A stretch of DNA of 64,000 bases. It comes from Mycolicibacterium peregrinum (lineage in GTDB: Bacteria > Actinomycetota > Actinomycetes > Mycobacteriales > Mycobacteriaceae). Position 1 is the first letter of the stretch. Each line of letters begins with the position of its first letter. Positions 54,253-64,000 of the stretch are shown here, one piece after another. The stretch is from the NCBI RefSeq assembly GCF_001665785.1, contig NZ_LZSO01000008.1, positions 248,001 to 312,000 on the forward strand. Direction: 5' to 3'. The notes beneath the pieces are model-generated. The model saw nothing but the letters and a program-made list of their open reading frames with translations, did no database searches and was not told the DNA's origin. The position numbers and the translations under genes were made by a program.

Positions 54253-57126
54253 ATGAGTAGCCACAGCGGCACACAGAACAGGTCGGGCATCGCCCGCTTC
54301 ATCCGAGTGCTGGCCGTTCCGATCCTGCTCGGCTGGGTCGCCCTGACCATCCTGACGAACGTTTTCGTCCCACCGCTTGAGAAAGTCGGCGAAGAGAACA
54401 CCGTCGGGCTGAGCGCAAAAGACGCGCCGGCGATGATCGCCATGCGCAAGATCGGCAGTGACTTCCAGGAGTTCGATTCCGACAGCAACGCCATGGTGGT
54501 GCTGGAAGGTGAGCAACCCCTGGGCGACGACGCACACCACTACTACGACGGCATCGTCGACAAGCTCGAGGCCGACACCGCCCACGTGCAGCACGTGGCC
54601 GACTTCTGGGGCGACCCGCTGACAGCCTCGGGCGCACAGAGCAACGACGGCAAGGCCGCCTACGTCCAGGTCTACCTTCGCGGCAACCAGGGCGAGACGC
54701 TGGCCAACGAATCAGTTGCCGCGGTGCGTGACATCGTCAACCAGTCGTCACCGCCGGCGGGGATCAAGGTGTACGTGACCGGCGGGGCACCGCTGGTTTC
54801 CGATCAGCACCACGCCGGCGACAAGAGCGTCGCACGGGTCACCGCCATCACGCTCGTGGTGATCGCGGTGATGCTGCTGCTCGTCTACCGCTCGATCGCC
54901 ACCATGATCCTGGTACTGCTCATGGTGTTCATGGAGCTCGGTGCTGCCCGAGGCATCGTGGCACTCCTGGCCCACACCGGCGTCATCGGCTTGTCGACCT
55001 TCGCGGTCAACCTCCTGACGTTGATGGTCATCGCGGCGGGAACCGATTATGCGATCTTCGCGATCGGTCGCTATCAAGAGGCGCGTGGTGCCCGTGAAGA
55101 CCGGGAAACCGCGTATTACACGATGTTCCGCGGTACATCTCATGTGGTGCTCGGGTCCGGCATGACGATCGCCGGCGCGATGTTGTGCCTGAGTTTCACC
55201 CGCCTGCCGTACTTCCAGACCATGGGCGTGCCATGTGCGGTGGGCACGTTCGTCGCGGTCATCGCCGCGCTGACGATGGGCCCGGCGGTCATCGTGATCG
55301 GCAGCCGGTTCGGGCGTTTCGAGCCCAAGCGCAGTATCCGGTCGCGTGGCTGGCGTCGGGTCGGCATCGCGGTGGTTCGGTGGCCTGGTCCGATCCTGGC
55401 TGCGACGATGGGCCTGGCGCTCATCGGCCTGCTCACCCTGCCGGGTTACAAGACCAATTACGACGCCCGCAAATACCTGCCCTCCGATCTGACCGCAAAT
55501 GTCGGATATGCCGCCGCGGAAAGGCATTTCAGCGCCGCGCGGATGAATCCGGAATTGCTGATGATCGAGACCGATCGCGACCTGCGAAACCCCGCAGACT
55601 TCCTCGTCATCGACAAGATCGCCAAGGGGATCGTCCGCGTCCCCGGAGTCTCCCGGGTGCAGGCCATCACGCGGCCCAACGGCCGCCCGATCGAGCACAC
55701 GTCCATCCCGTTCCTGCTCAGCCGGCAGGGCACGACCAACACGATGAACCGGAAGTACAACCAGGACCGGATGGCTGACATGCTGGTTCAGGCCGACGAG
55801 ATGCAGAAGACCATCGACACGATGGAGCGGATGTCGCAGCTGACCCTGCAGATGGCCGACATCACGCATTCGATGGTCACCAAGACCAAAACGATGACCC
55901 TCGATATCGCCGAGTTACGCAACAACATCGGAGATTTCGACGATTGGTTGCGTCCACTGCGTAATTACTTCTACTGGGAGCCGCACTGCGCCGACATCCC
56001 GGTGTGCTGGTCGCTGCGGTCGATCTTCGACACCCTCGACGGGATCGATGCCCTCACCGACGACGTTCAGGAGCTGGTGCCCGACCTCGAGCATCTCGAC
56101 ACGTTGATGCCGCAGTTGGCCGCGCTCATGCCCGAGCAGATCGAGTCGATGAAGTCGATGAAGACCATGATGCTGACGCAGCGGGCCACCCAGGCCGGTC
56201 AGCAGGATCAGATGGCTGCCATGCAAGAGAATTCGACGGCGATGGGGAAGGCCTTCGACGAGGCGCGCAACGACGATACGTTCTATCTTCCGCCGGAAGC
56301 CTTCGACAACAAGGACTTCAAGCGCGGCATGAAGAACTTCATCTCACCCGACGGAAAGTCGGTGCGGTTCATCATCAGTCACGAGGGCGACCCCGCGACG
56401 CCGGAGGGCGTCAGCCACGTGGAGCCGATCAAGCTGGCAGCCAAGGAAGCGCTCAAGGGCACGCCACTGGAAGGTTCCAAGATCTATCTGGCGGGTACCG
56501 CGGCCACCTACAAGGACATGAAGGACGGGTCGTTCTACGATCTGATGATCGCCGGAATCGCCGCGGTGTCACTGATTTTCATCATCATGTTGCTGATCAC
56601 GCGCAGTGTGGTGGCGGCAGCGGTGATCGTCGGCACGGTGCTGCTGTCGCTCGGCGCGTCATTCGGGCTGTCCGTTCTGGTCTGGCAACACCTCCTCGGC
56701 CTGGAATTGCACTGGATGGTGTTGGCCATGTCGGTCATCCTGCTGCTGGCGGTCGGGTCCGACTACAACCTGCTGCTGGTGTCCCGCTTCAAGGAAGAGT
56801 TGTCCGGTGGCCTGAAGACCGGCATCATCCGGGCGATGGCAGGCACCGGTTCGGTCGTGACCTCGGCCGGTCTGGTGTTCGCCTTCACCATGGCGTCATT
56901 CGCGTTCAGTGATCTCAAGGTCATGGCGCAGGTGGGCACCACGATCGCGCTCGGCCTGCTGTTCGACACACTGATCGTGCGGTCGTTCATGACCCCGGCC
57001 ATTGCCGCGCTGCTGGGCCGGTGGTTCTGGTGGCCTCAGGTCATCCAGTCGGCTGCGTCGAAGCGACGCCTGGCGTCTCTGAAGCAGGACCACAACATAC
57101 AAAGCGTCTACACAGCCCAGACTTAA
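54253..57126 (+). CDS. MmpL-family RND transporter
   Basis: A 957-residue MmpL protein of the mycobacterial RND superfamily, which exports lipids, siderophores or drugs across the inner membrane. The membrane bundle after the first external domain contains [12 protein letters not shown], and the second contains [12 protein letters not shown]; these Asp-Tyr pairs take part in proton coupling. Two large external domains follow helices 1 and 7; the second has a long Met/Gln-rich coiled-coil region (about residues 500-680), typical of the MmpL4/MmpL5-type cluster. No mmpS gene precedes it, unlike mmpS4-mmpL4 or mmpS5-mmpL5. The ATG at 54253 is preferred; a GTG at 54229 would add eight residues. 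The exported substrate is unknown. Confidence 0.93.
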   Translation: MSSHSGTQNRSGIARFIRVLAVPILLGWVALTILTNVFVPPLEKVGEENTVGLSAKDAPAMIAMRKIGSDFQEFDSDSNAMVVLEGEQPLGDDAHHYYDGIVDKLEADTAHVQHVADFWGDPLTASGAQSNDGKAAYVQVYLRGNQGETLANESVAAVRDIVNQSSPPAGIKVYVTGGAPLVSDQHHAGDKSVARVTAITLVVIAVMLLLVYRSIATMILVLLMVFMELGAARGIVALLAHTGVIGLSTFAVNLLTLMVIAAGTDYAIFAIGRYQEARGAREDRETAYYTMFRGTSHVVLGSGMTIAGAMLCLSFTRLPYFQTMGVPCAVGTFVAVIAALTMGPAVIVIGSRFGRFEPKRSIRSRGWRRVGIAVVRWPGPILAATMGLALIGLLTLPGYKTNYDARKYLPSDLTANVGYAAAERHFSAARMNPELLMIETDRDLRNPADFLVIDKIAKGIVRVPGVSRVQAITRPNGRPIEHTSIPFLLSRQGTTNTMNRKYNQDRMADMLVQADEMQKTIDTMERMSQLTLQMADITHSMVTKTKTMTLDIAELRNNIGDFDDWLRPLRNYFYWEPHCADIPVCWSLRSIFDTLDGIDALTDDVQELVPDLEHLDTLMPQLAALMPEQIESMKSMKTMMLTQRATQAGQQDQMAAMQENSTAMGKAFDEARNDDTFYLPPEAFDNKDFKRGMKNFISPDGKSVRFIISHEGDPATPEGVSHVEPIKLAAKEALKGTPLEGSKIYLAGTAATYKDMKDGSFYDLMIAGIAAVSLIFIIMLLITRSVVAAAVIVGTVLLSLGASFGLSVLVWQHLLGLELHWMVLAMSVILLLAVGSDYNLLLVSRFKEELSGGLKTGIIRAMAGTGSVVTSAGLVFAFTMASFAFSDLKVMAQVGTTIALGLLFDTLIVRSFMTPAIAALLGRWFWWPQVIQSAASKRRLASLKQDHNIQSVYTAQT

Positions 57127-57236
57127 TAAGCAGATCTAACATAATTTGTGGAAGTCGAAATCGAACACTTCCGCCGACTCTGGACCGACGGGGCGATCCA
57201 TGGTCTCGGGTTCTGCAAGTCAATAGGGGTTGCGAA

Positions 57237-57512
57237 ATGTTGAAGTCCATCGCGATCAGCGCCGCAGCGGCCGGAGCGCTCGGATTGGCCGCCCTCGGTA
57301 TCGGCTCGGGTGTGGCCAATGCTGCACCGTCGCCGGTGGTCGGCTCAGGAGTTGGTTGGGCCGAACATCCCGGCTGGGGTTACGGCCCGGGCCCATGGGG
57401 TCCGCCGCCGCCCCCGCCGCCCGCCTACGGGGCTGGTTGGGGTTATGGCGGATACGGTCCGCCGTCGGTATGTGCCACCGGACCGTTCCGGTTGGTTCAA
57501 GTCTGTAGCTGA
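57237..57512 (+). CDS. Small secreted Gly/Pro/Trp-rich protein
   Basis: A 91-residue precursor. Residues 1-29 form a signal peptide ending ANA, so the mature protein is about 62 residues: Trp/Gly/Tyr/Pro-rich (HPGWGYGPGPWG, a run of Pro, then GAGWGYGGYGPP) with Cys at 79 and 90, able to form one disulphide. I recognise the style of short mycobacterial secreted proteins but no named family. The ATG at 57237 follows AGGGG by seven bases. It is 110 bases after mmpL, so it may be a separate unit. A hairpin terminator follows. Confidence 0.78.
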   Translation: MLKSIAISAAAAGALGLAALGIGSGVANAAPSPVVGSGVGWAEHPGWGYGPGPWGPPPPPPPAYGAGWGYGGYGPPSVCATGPFRLVQVCS

Positions 57513-57523
57513 TCTGCAAACGG

Positions 57524-57566
57524 AACTGCCCACGTGTGAGCTGAAAACGCTCGCACGTGGGCAGTT
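57524..57566. terminator. Bidirectional hairpin between two small genes
   Basis: An 18-bp stem (57524-57541 with 57549-57566) with one G-U pair and a seven-base loop. It lies between the convergent 91-residue and 32-residue genes. There is no strong U tract on the plus side. Confidence 0.75.
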
Positions 57567-57574
57567 TCGCCTAA

Positions 57575-57673
57575 TTACTTCTTGTTGCCGCCGGGCCGCG
57601 GAGGTGGCGGCGGCTTGGCCTTCGTGGTGGGCTCGAACTTGCCACCCTTTTTCGGATCGAATGTTCCTGCCAT
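57575..57673 (-). CDS. 32-residue basic Lys/Pro-rich protein
   Basis: A 32-residue frame, MAGTFDPKKGGKFEPTTKAK then a Pro run and RPGGNKK. The ATG at 57673 follows GAGAGGG by about seven bases, and a hairpin terminator stands just beyond its stop. The composition (eight Lys/Arg, seven Pro, five Gly) is very unlike the random frames around it. The frame stays open further upstream (to 57835) but that part looks like noise. I do not recognise a function; it could be an RNA- or protein-binding peptide. Conservation in related genomes would settle whether it is real. Confidence 0.55.
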   Translation of the reverse strand: MAGTFDPKKGGKFEPTTKAKPPPPPRPGGNKK

Positions 57674-57945
57674 GGTGATCCCTCTCGCTCGTTTCGATAG
57701 TTCCACCACTTCCCACCGTAGTGCGGAACGCTCGTCCGTGGGGAGTGTTCGTGGGGAGCGGCGAGCTGTACCCCGCGGCTGACATCGAATTTCCCGGTCG
57801 AAAGCAACACGCCGTGTCGGTTGCGACACGGTCACGGGACGATACCTATCGGTGCATCACTGGTCACATCGACACCATTGATCACTAACGTCACATCAGC
57901 CAACTGTGACGTCATGTCGACGTCCCTGCATTGGGAAGGTGTGAC
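57674..57945. promoter_or_regulatory. Divergent region with an inverted repeat before the DUF4185 gene
   Basis: These 272 bases separate the divergent 32-residue gene and the DUF4185 gene. Near the latter, ACGTCAC (57888-57894) and GTGACGT (57906-57912) form a perfect 7-bp inverted repeat with an 11-base spacer, and further TCACAT copies lie at 57863-57868 and 57891-57896. It is a candidate operator. No clear -35/-10 pair was found. Confidence 0.4.
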
Positions 57946-59385
57946 ATGTCGCGACGTCCTCGAGGTGCTTCGACGATGGCAGCGGCGGCCGCAATAGGAC
58001 TCGTCGTCGCCGTCGGGGTGGCGCCATCGGCATCGGCCGAACCCTGCGAAGGCGCCGCTGCGGCCGCGCAACCTCTCCCGAACCAGGCCTTCCAGATTCC
58101 CAAGCCGTCCAGGCTCGCCCCGCTCAACCGCCCGATCGGGCATATGCCCGCCGGGGCCAACGACCGGGCTCCACTGCCCAAGCTCGGGCAGTTGCCACTG
58201 GCCCTGCTGAAGGCGCTGATGCCGAACTCCGGACAGGTCAGGCAGAAAGCGGCTGTCGTGCCCGCGCCCAATCCTGGTGGCGCTCAGCCGGTCCCGAATG
58301 CGGCTCAGCCGGCCCCGGTTCCGGCGGAGCCTCAGCCGGCTCCGGCCCCAGCGGCTCAACCAGCCCCGGGTGCGCCTCCTGGCACATCGATCGTGGGTTG
58401 GGTGACCGGTCCCGACAGCCCCAACCAGACGATCAAACGCTTCGCCATCACCGGAACCGACCTCGGAATCATGTGGGACAACGGGGATCCGGTGAACCGA
58501 CAGGTGCTGATGGCCTTCGGCGACACCAACGGCTATTGCGGCATTCCCGGCAAGCAGTGGCGGTACAACGCGTTGTTCCGCAGTCAGGACGGATCGCTGT
58601 CGAAGACCGTCGCCGTGCCCGATGGTGTGGTGGCCAACAAGTACTCCGGTTCTCCGGTGTGGCGGCAGGGCATCTCCAAGCAGATCATCAACAGCATCGG
58701 CCGGGCGCCGGAGGAGACGGGCATCATCCCGACGGCGGGTATCTCGGTCGGGCGCAACCAATATCTGAACTTCATGTCGATCCGGAACTGGGACAGTCCC
58801 GGTGCGTGGTCGACCAACTTCTCGGCGATCGCGATGTCGCCGGACAACGGTGAGAACTGGGGCGTGTACCCAGGGACGATCCGGCCGCCCGGCGGGGGCA
58901 ACGAAAACTTCCAGATGGGTGCGTTCCTCAAACCGGGCCCCGGTGACCCGTACATCTACACGTTCGGCACGCCGAACGGGCGCGGCGGGTCGGCCTATAT
59001 CGCGCGGGTGGCTCCGGGACTCATCCCCGATCTCACCAAGTACGAGTACTGGAACGCGGACAACAACGCCTGGGTACCGGGCAATCCGGCCGCGGCGACG
59101 CCGGTGATCCCGGGTCCCGTGAGCGAGATGTCAGCCCAGTACAACACGTATCTCAAGCAGTACCTCGTGCTGTACGGCAACGGGATGAACGATGTCGTGA
59201 TGCGGACCGCGCCGGCGCCGCAGGGCCCGTGGGGGCCCGAGCAGTTGATCGCGCCGTCGTCACAGATCCCTGGCGGCATCTACGCGCCGTATCTGCATCC
59301 GTGGTCGACGGGCAAGGAACTGTACTACAACCTGTCGCTGTGGTCGGCCTACAACGTCATGCTGATGAAGACCGTGTTGCCCTGA
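57946..59385 (+). CDS. Secreted DUF4185-domain protein
   Basis: A 479-residue precursor. The signal peptide ends around residue 31 (APSASA-EP). A Pro/Ala/Gln-rich linker (about residues 104-146) of PAP and QPAP repeats separates a short N-terminal segment from the DUF4185 domain (about 150-479). The domain shows beta-propeller-like repeats with WDNGDP, AFGDTNGYCG, GENWGVYPGTI, YIYTFGTPNGRGGSAYIARV and YNTYLKQYLVLYGNGMNDVVMRTA, in the style of glycosidase-like or arabinan-acting secreted enzymes; relatives of DUF4185 include endo-D-arabinanases. Activity here is inferred. The ATG at 57946 follows GGGAAGG. Its last 29 bases overlap the convergent TetR gene. Confidence 0.85.
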   Translation: MSRRPRGASTMAAAAAIGLVVAVGVAPSASAEPCEGAAAAAQPLPNQAFQIPKPSRLAPLNRPIGHMPAGANDRAPLPKLGQLPLALLKALMPNSGQVRQKAAVVPAPNPGGAQPVPNAAQPAPVPAEPQPAPAPAAQPAPGAPPGTSIVGWVTGPDSPNQTIKRFAITGTDLGIMWDNGDPVNRQVLMAFGDTNGYCGIPGKQWRYNALFRSQDGSLSKTVAVPDGVVANKYSGSPVWRQGISKQIINSIGRAPEETGIIPTAGISVGRNQYLNFMSIRNWDSPGAWSTNFSAIAMSPDNGENWGVYPGTIRPPGGGNENFQMGAFLKPGPGDPYIYTFGTPNGRGGSAYIARVAPGLIPDLTKYEYWNADNNAWVPGNPAAATPVIPGPVSEMSAQYNTYLKQYLVLYGNGMNDVVMRTAPAPQGPWGPEQLIAPSSQIPGGIYAPYLHPWSTGKELYYNLSLWSAYNVMLMKTVLP

Positions 59386-60010
59386 CCCGGCCATTGACGG
59401 GCCGCAGCGGCGCCAGCAGGGCGTCGAGCCCGTACTCGAACACCGCGTCGTAGTCGGTGGGGGACTGCAGGGCGGCGACGAGCGCCTGGTCGGGCCAGTC
59501 GGCGGTCCACAGGGACGGATCCTCCTCCTGATGCCGGGGGCCGCGCACCGCCGAAAACTGCATCACCGCAGAGGAGATCACGTGCACTTGCACGGCGCGC
59601 AACACCAGTGCGGCCCGGGCTCCGGTGACGTCGATCTCGGCCAGTTCGGCGGCGAGCCTCTGTTGTACGGGCAGGAACAGCGTGGGGGTACGGTCCCGCT
59701 CGTGGGCGATCGCCAGTAGATGCTGGTGCCGGATCAGCAGGCTGCGCTGGTTGCGGGCGAGTGCGGCAATTCGATTCACGGGGCTGTCACCGTGGGTGGG
59801 CAGGCCGGCCATCTCGGTCAGCAGACGGTCGACCAGGCTGTCGAAGAGGGCGTCGCGGCCCCCGACGTGCCAGTAGATGGACGTGACGGCTGCGCCGATG
59901 CGCTCGGCGAGCCCCCGCATCGAGAACGCTTCCACCCCGTCTTTTTCTATGAGATCGGTAGCCGCGTCGAGGATGACGTCGGCGTCGATCGGCTTCGGCT
60001 TCGGACTCAT
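59357..60010 (-). CDS. TetR-family regulator of the Rieske oxygenase unit
   Basis: A 217-residue TetR-type regulator. The DNA-binding domain is at residues 8-55 (DADVILDAATDLIEKDGVEAF, then MRGLAERIGAAVTSIYWHVG), with a TetR_C-type remainder. Its ATG overlaps the stop of the Rieske oxygenase gene as ATGA, so the two are co-transcribed. It probably represses both this unit and the divergent amidohydrolase through the repeat at 61382-61396. The end of the gene overlaps the convergent DUF4185 gene by 29 bases. Confidence 0.85.
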   Translation of the reverse strand: MSPKPKPIDADVILDAATDLIEKDGVEAFSMRGLAERIGAAVTSIYWHVGGRDALFDSLVDRLLTEMAGLPTHGDSPVNRIAALARNQRSLLIRHQHLLAIAHERDRTPTLFLPVQQRLAAELAEIDVTGARAALVLRAVQVHVISSAVMQFSAVRGPRHQEEDPSLWTADWPDQALVAALQSPTDYDAVFEYGLDALLAPLRPVNGRVRATRSSSA

Positions 60011-61338
60011 TCGCCGGTTTCCGCATCCGCGATGCGCTCGGAGGAGGGCAGGTCGAGGTAGCGCTCAAGGTTGCGGTGCATGTTGATGATTCTGCGCTCC
60101 TCGGCGGACAGGACGAGGTGGGTGAAGCCCGGCTGGTGCAAGCCGCGCTGCAGGCCGGTGAGCACGGCGATGTCCTGGCTCATCACCACGCCGGGGTGCG
60201 CCTCCTCCGCGCCCATCCGGACGTCGGTCGGATTTACCCGTGGTGCCTGCGCCGGCATGCGGGCCATCAGCGTCATCACCAGTTGCCCGCGGTCGGGATC
60301 CGAGCCGGGTAACGACGTCATCACCGTCAGATGATCGGCGCCGGTGAGCAGGGTCAGATTGGGGAAGATGTTGTACTGGTGCAGGCACATCACCTGATCG
60401 GTGCTGGCCCAGCTGATGTCGACGCCGCGTCCGGCTGCGAATTCCCGGACCTGCGAGGCGATCACGTCGGCCACCGACTGGCCGGGCGACTGCCGGTCCG
60501 ACGGGAACGGGGTGCCCTCGGCGACGCCCATCAGTGCGCCCTGGGTGTACACGTAGGCGTCCCACACCTCTTCGTCGCTCAGCGCGCCGGACAGCCGTGG
60601 GCTCGGCACTCCGTAGAGCGATTCGGATTTGCCCGTGTGGCCCCAGATCGTCTGGGGCGCGTAGACGTCGTCCATACACCGGTGCAGCTCGGGATGCAGG
60701 GTCTGGACGTGGTAGGTCTCGCTGTAACCGTCGGCGATGGTCTTCCAGTTGGCCTCGACATCGATGGTCATCGTTGCGTAGCAACGGAAGTCACCGAGAC
60801 CGCACCAGGCGATGTCTCCGGGGACCGCTTCCAGGTAGTCGACCAGCGGCATCGCCGCGGGGTCGAGGTTGACGAACACCAACCGTTCCCAGGTGTCGAC
60901 CTGCACCGGCGCCAGCGGGAACTCGGACATATGCACCGACCCGAACCCTTTGCGGTTCGGGATCCGCTTGAGTGCGCCGGCCAGATCCCAGGTCCAGCCG
61001 TGATAGCCACATTTCAGTTCCCGCAGCGAGGAGCCGGCACCGGTGCACAGGGTGTTGCCGCGGTGCCGGCAGGCGTTCTGGAAGGCGCGCAAGTCCCCGT
61101 CGTCTCCGCGGACGATCAGCACTGAATAGGGGCCGCAACGGTATTCGAAGTAGTCGCCGGGTTCGGCCACGTGATCGACCGTGCATGCGGCCTGCCATAC
61201 CCGCGGCCACATGCGCTCCACTTCCAGTTGTGCGAATGCCGGGGAGTAGTAGCGCTCGGCGGGCACCAGGGTCGGGCGCTGGGGCGGGTCGCCGATCGCA
61301 TCCGCCCGTCGGTGCGTGTCAGTTGAGCTGCGGGCCAT
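60007..61338 (-). CDS. Rieske non-heme iron oxygenase, alpha-subunit type
   Basis: A 443-residue Rieske oxygenase. The 2Fe-2S ligands are C90-H92 (NACRHRGNTLC) and C110-x2-H113 (LKCGYHGWTWD). The mononuclear iron site has H210 and H215 in GYSETYHVQTLHPE. The C-terminal half is the usual SRPBCC-type catalytic domain. It resembles carnitine/choline-type and aromatic-ring-hydroxylating enzymes; the substrate is unknown. No beta subunit, ferredoxin or reductase gene is nearby. The ATG at 61338 follows GGGAGG by seven bases; the much longer upstream frame is antisense to the amidohydrolase. Confidence 0.88.
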   Translation of the reverse strand: MARSSTDTHRRADAIGDPPQRPTLVPAERYYSPAFAQLEVERMWPRVWQAACTVDHVAEPGDYFEYRCGPYSVLIVRGDDGDLRAFQNACRHRGNTLCTGAGSSLRELKCGYHGWTWDLAGALKRIPNRKGFGSVHMSEFPLAPVQVDTWERLVFVNLDPAAMPLVDYLEAVPGDIAWCGLGDFRCYATMTIDVEANWKTIADGYSETYHVQTLHPELHRCMDDVYAPQTIWGHTGKSESLYGVPSPRLSGALSDEEVWDAYVYTQGALMGVAEGTPFPSDRQSPGQSVADVIASQVREFAAGRGVDISWASTDQVMCLHQYNIFPNLTLLTGADHLTVMTSLPGSDPDRGQLVMTLMARMPAQAPRVNPTDVRMGAEEAHPGVVMSQDIAVLTGLQRGLHQPGFTHLVLSAEERRIINMHRNLERYLDLPSSERIADAETGE

Positions 61339-61381
61339 GGGGCACCTCCCACTAGGTAGGACAAACTCGGCACGGCGGTTC

Positions 61382-61396
61382 TGTAACGGTGTTACA
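61382..61396. promoter_or_regulatory. TetR-type operator candidate between Rieske and amidohydrolase genes
   Basis: TGTAAC-GGT-GTTACA is a perfect 6-bp inverted repeat with a three-base centre in the 99-base divergent gap. It lies 44 bases from the oxygenase start and 41 bases from the amidohydrolase start, where one repressor dimer could control both. Confidence 0.6.
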
Positions 61397-61437
61397 TTGC
61401 GACCGTAGCGGCCTCCACGCCTCAAGGGAGCAAAAAC

Positions 61438-63198
<1,761 letters not shown>

Positions 63199-63216
63199 TC
63201 TGTAGGGTCTTTCGCC

Positions 63217-64000
63217 ATGGCGGATTTTCGTTACGACCCGCGTCAGCGTCCGGCCCAGCCGCCGGCGCCGGGTGCTGACGCGTTCACGATCCACACTGCC
63301 GCTGTCGCCGAAGGGGTTTCGCTGGCGTACGTCCGCGAGGGCATCGGCGGTGTGCCCCTCCTGCTGGTGCACGGGTACCCCGAGACCAAGCGGATCTGGT
63401 GGCGCAACATCGAGGCCCTGGCCGCGGACGGCTTCGAGGTCATCGTCCCGGACCTGCGCGGCATGGGTGACAGCGCGATGCCGCCCGACGATCAGCACGA
63501 CATCGTCACGTACTCCCGCGACCTGTATGCGTTGGTCCACGAACAACTGGGTCACGAGGCGTGCCTGATTGCGGCCAGCGACGTTGGTGCCGTCGTCAGC
63601 ACGGACCTGATCCACCGGTATCCGGGATTCGTCAGGCGCTTCTGCGTTTTCAACACCGTGCCGCCCATGGCGGTCGACTTCTCGGGAATCGGCACCCAGC
63701 ATCCGGGGTTCGTCGGCGGCGCAGCCGACCCCACCGGCGACTACCGCTGGATGCAGGGCGCCTTTCCCGACGAGCTCGCCGCGATGCTGCCCACGCCTGA
63801 AGCCCGCAGGCAGTGGGTGGCGGCAATGTATACCAATCGGCTGTGGGGCTCGGCCTACGCGTTCACCCAGTCCGACGTGGACTTCATGACCGAACCGTTC
63901 GCCGACGAGGCGCGGTTACGGGCCGGGTGGGCGTCGTATCAACTCGCCTACGGTCGCGCCATGTCAGAGATCCCGCTGATGGACGCCGTGGACATTCCCA
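63217..64000 (+). CDS. Alpha/beta hydrolase, epoxide hydrolase/dehalogenase-like, cut by the window end
   Basis: The first 261 codons of an alpha/beta hydrolase; the 3' end is outside the window. The oxyanion motif HGYP is at residues 52-55, and the nucleophile elbow AASDVGA places an Asp at 122 where serine hydrolases have Ser. This is the Asp-nucleophile arrangement of epoxide hydrolases and haloalkane dehalogenases. The cap domain begins around residue 150 with many aromatic residues (YRWMQGAF, TNRLWGSAYAFTQSD). The ATG at 63217 lies 18 bases after the amidohydrolase stop, so the two are probably co-transcribed. The substrate is unknown. Confidence 0.85.
   Translation, partial: MADFRYDPRQRPAQPPAPGADAFTIHTAAVAEGVSLAYVREGIGGVPLLLVHGYPETKRIWWRNIEALAADGFEVIVPDLRGMGDSAMPPDDQHDIVTYSRDLYALVHEQLGHEACLIAASDVGAVVSTDLIHRYPGFVRRFCVFNTVPPMAVDFSGIGTQHPGFVGGAADPTGDYRWMQGAFPDELAAMLPTPEARRQWVAAMYTNRLWGSAYAFTQSDVDFMTEPFADEARLRAGWASYQLAYGRAMSEIPLMDAVDIP

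Noticed and set aside
54748..55869. Minus-strand frame of 373 codons inside mmpL
   Set aside because: It is rich in Arg/His/Asp as typical of an antisense shadow and has no ribosome-binding site.

Overview
The window is high-GC actinobacterial DNA and almost certainly comes from a mycobacterium, most likely a fast-growing Mycolicibacterium-type species. The evidence is an antigen 85 mycolyltransferase, an MmpL transporter, cutinase and small secreted proteins, a mycobacterial-type tmRNA, and a backbone order matching the M. tuberculosis Rv3100c-Rv3158 neighbourhood (smpB-ftsX-ftsE-MscS-prfB-fprA, hisN, fadE24-fadE23, a lone response regulator, nuoA-N). No insertion sequence, CRISPR array or tRNA was seen.

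Layout. 1-1443: the end of a phospholipase D-like gene facing a ParB-fold gene. 1599-16884: a complete 14-gene complex I operon (nuoA to nuoN, minus strand), most genes overlapping by 1-8 bases, preceded by an atypical response regulator (17058-17456). 17521-19161: YceI, an NTF2-fold protein and a methyltransferase. 19167-26792: a tight eight-gene minus-strand acyl-CoA catabolic operon: homogentisate dioxygenase-like cupin, alpha/beta hydrolase, CaiB CoA-transferase, HMG-CoA lyase-like enzyme, TetR, acyl-CoA dehydrogenase, APH-type kinase, DUF6285-like small protein. The last three resemble the kinase/small protein/dehydrogenase set that rearranges 4-hydroxyacyl-CoAs. 26967-30139: PfpI, a class D flavin monooxygenase and an antigen 85 gene. 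30220-33966: fadE24-fadE23 and a frameshifted AcuI-type reductase. 34061-36688: an HxlR regulator and divergent reductase, hisN, and a small membrane protein. 36689-42949: fprA, prfB, MscS, a Pro/Thr-rich membrane protein, ftsE, ftsX, smpB.

42977-51654 is a sugar or sugar-acid catabolic cassette: DeoR regulator, zinc dehydrogenase, LsrF-type aldolase, FGGY kinase, 2-hydroxyacid dehydrogenase and glycerate kinase, a divergent anion:cation-symporter-family MFS permease, and a convergent rpiB. It lies between smpB and ssrA, which are functional partners and close neighbours in M. tuberculosis.

51791-64000: ssrA, then envelope and secreted functions (cutinase, a TIGR02206 membrane protein, MmpL, a 91-residue secreted protein, a 32-residue basic protein, a DUF4185 secreted protein), then a TetR-controlled Rieske oxygenase divergent from an amidohydrolase and an epoxide-hydrolase-like gene cut by the window end. 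Strong hairpin terminators separate several convergent units, and short inverted repeats lie in front of many regulated genes.
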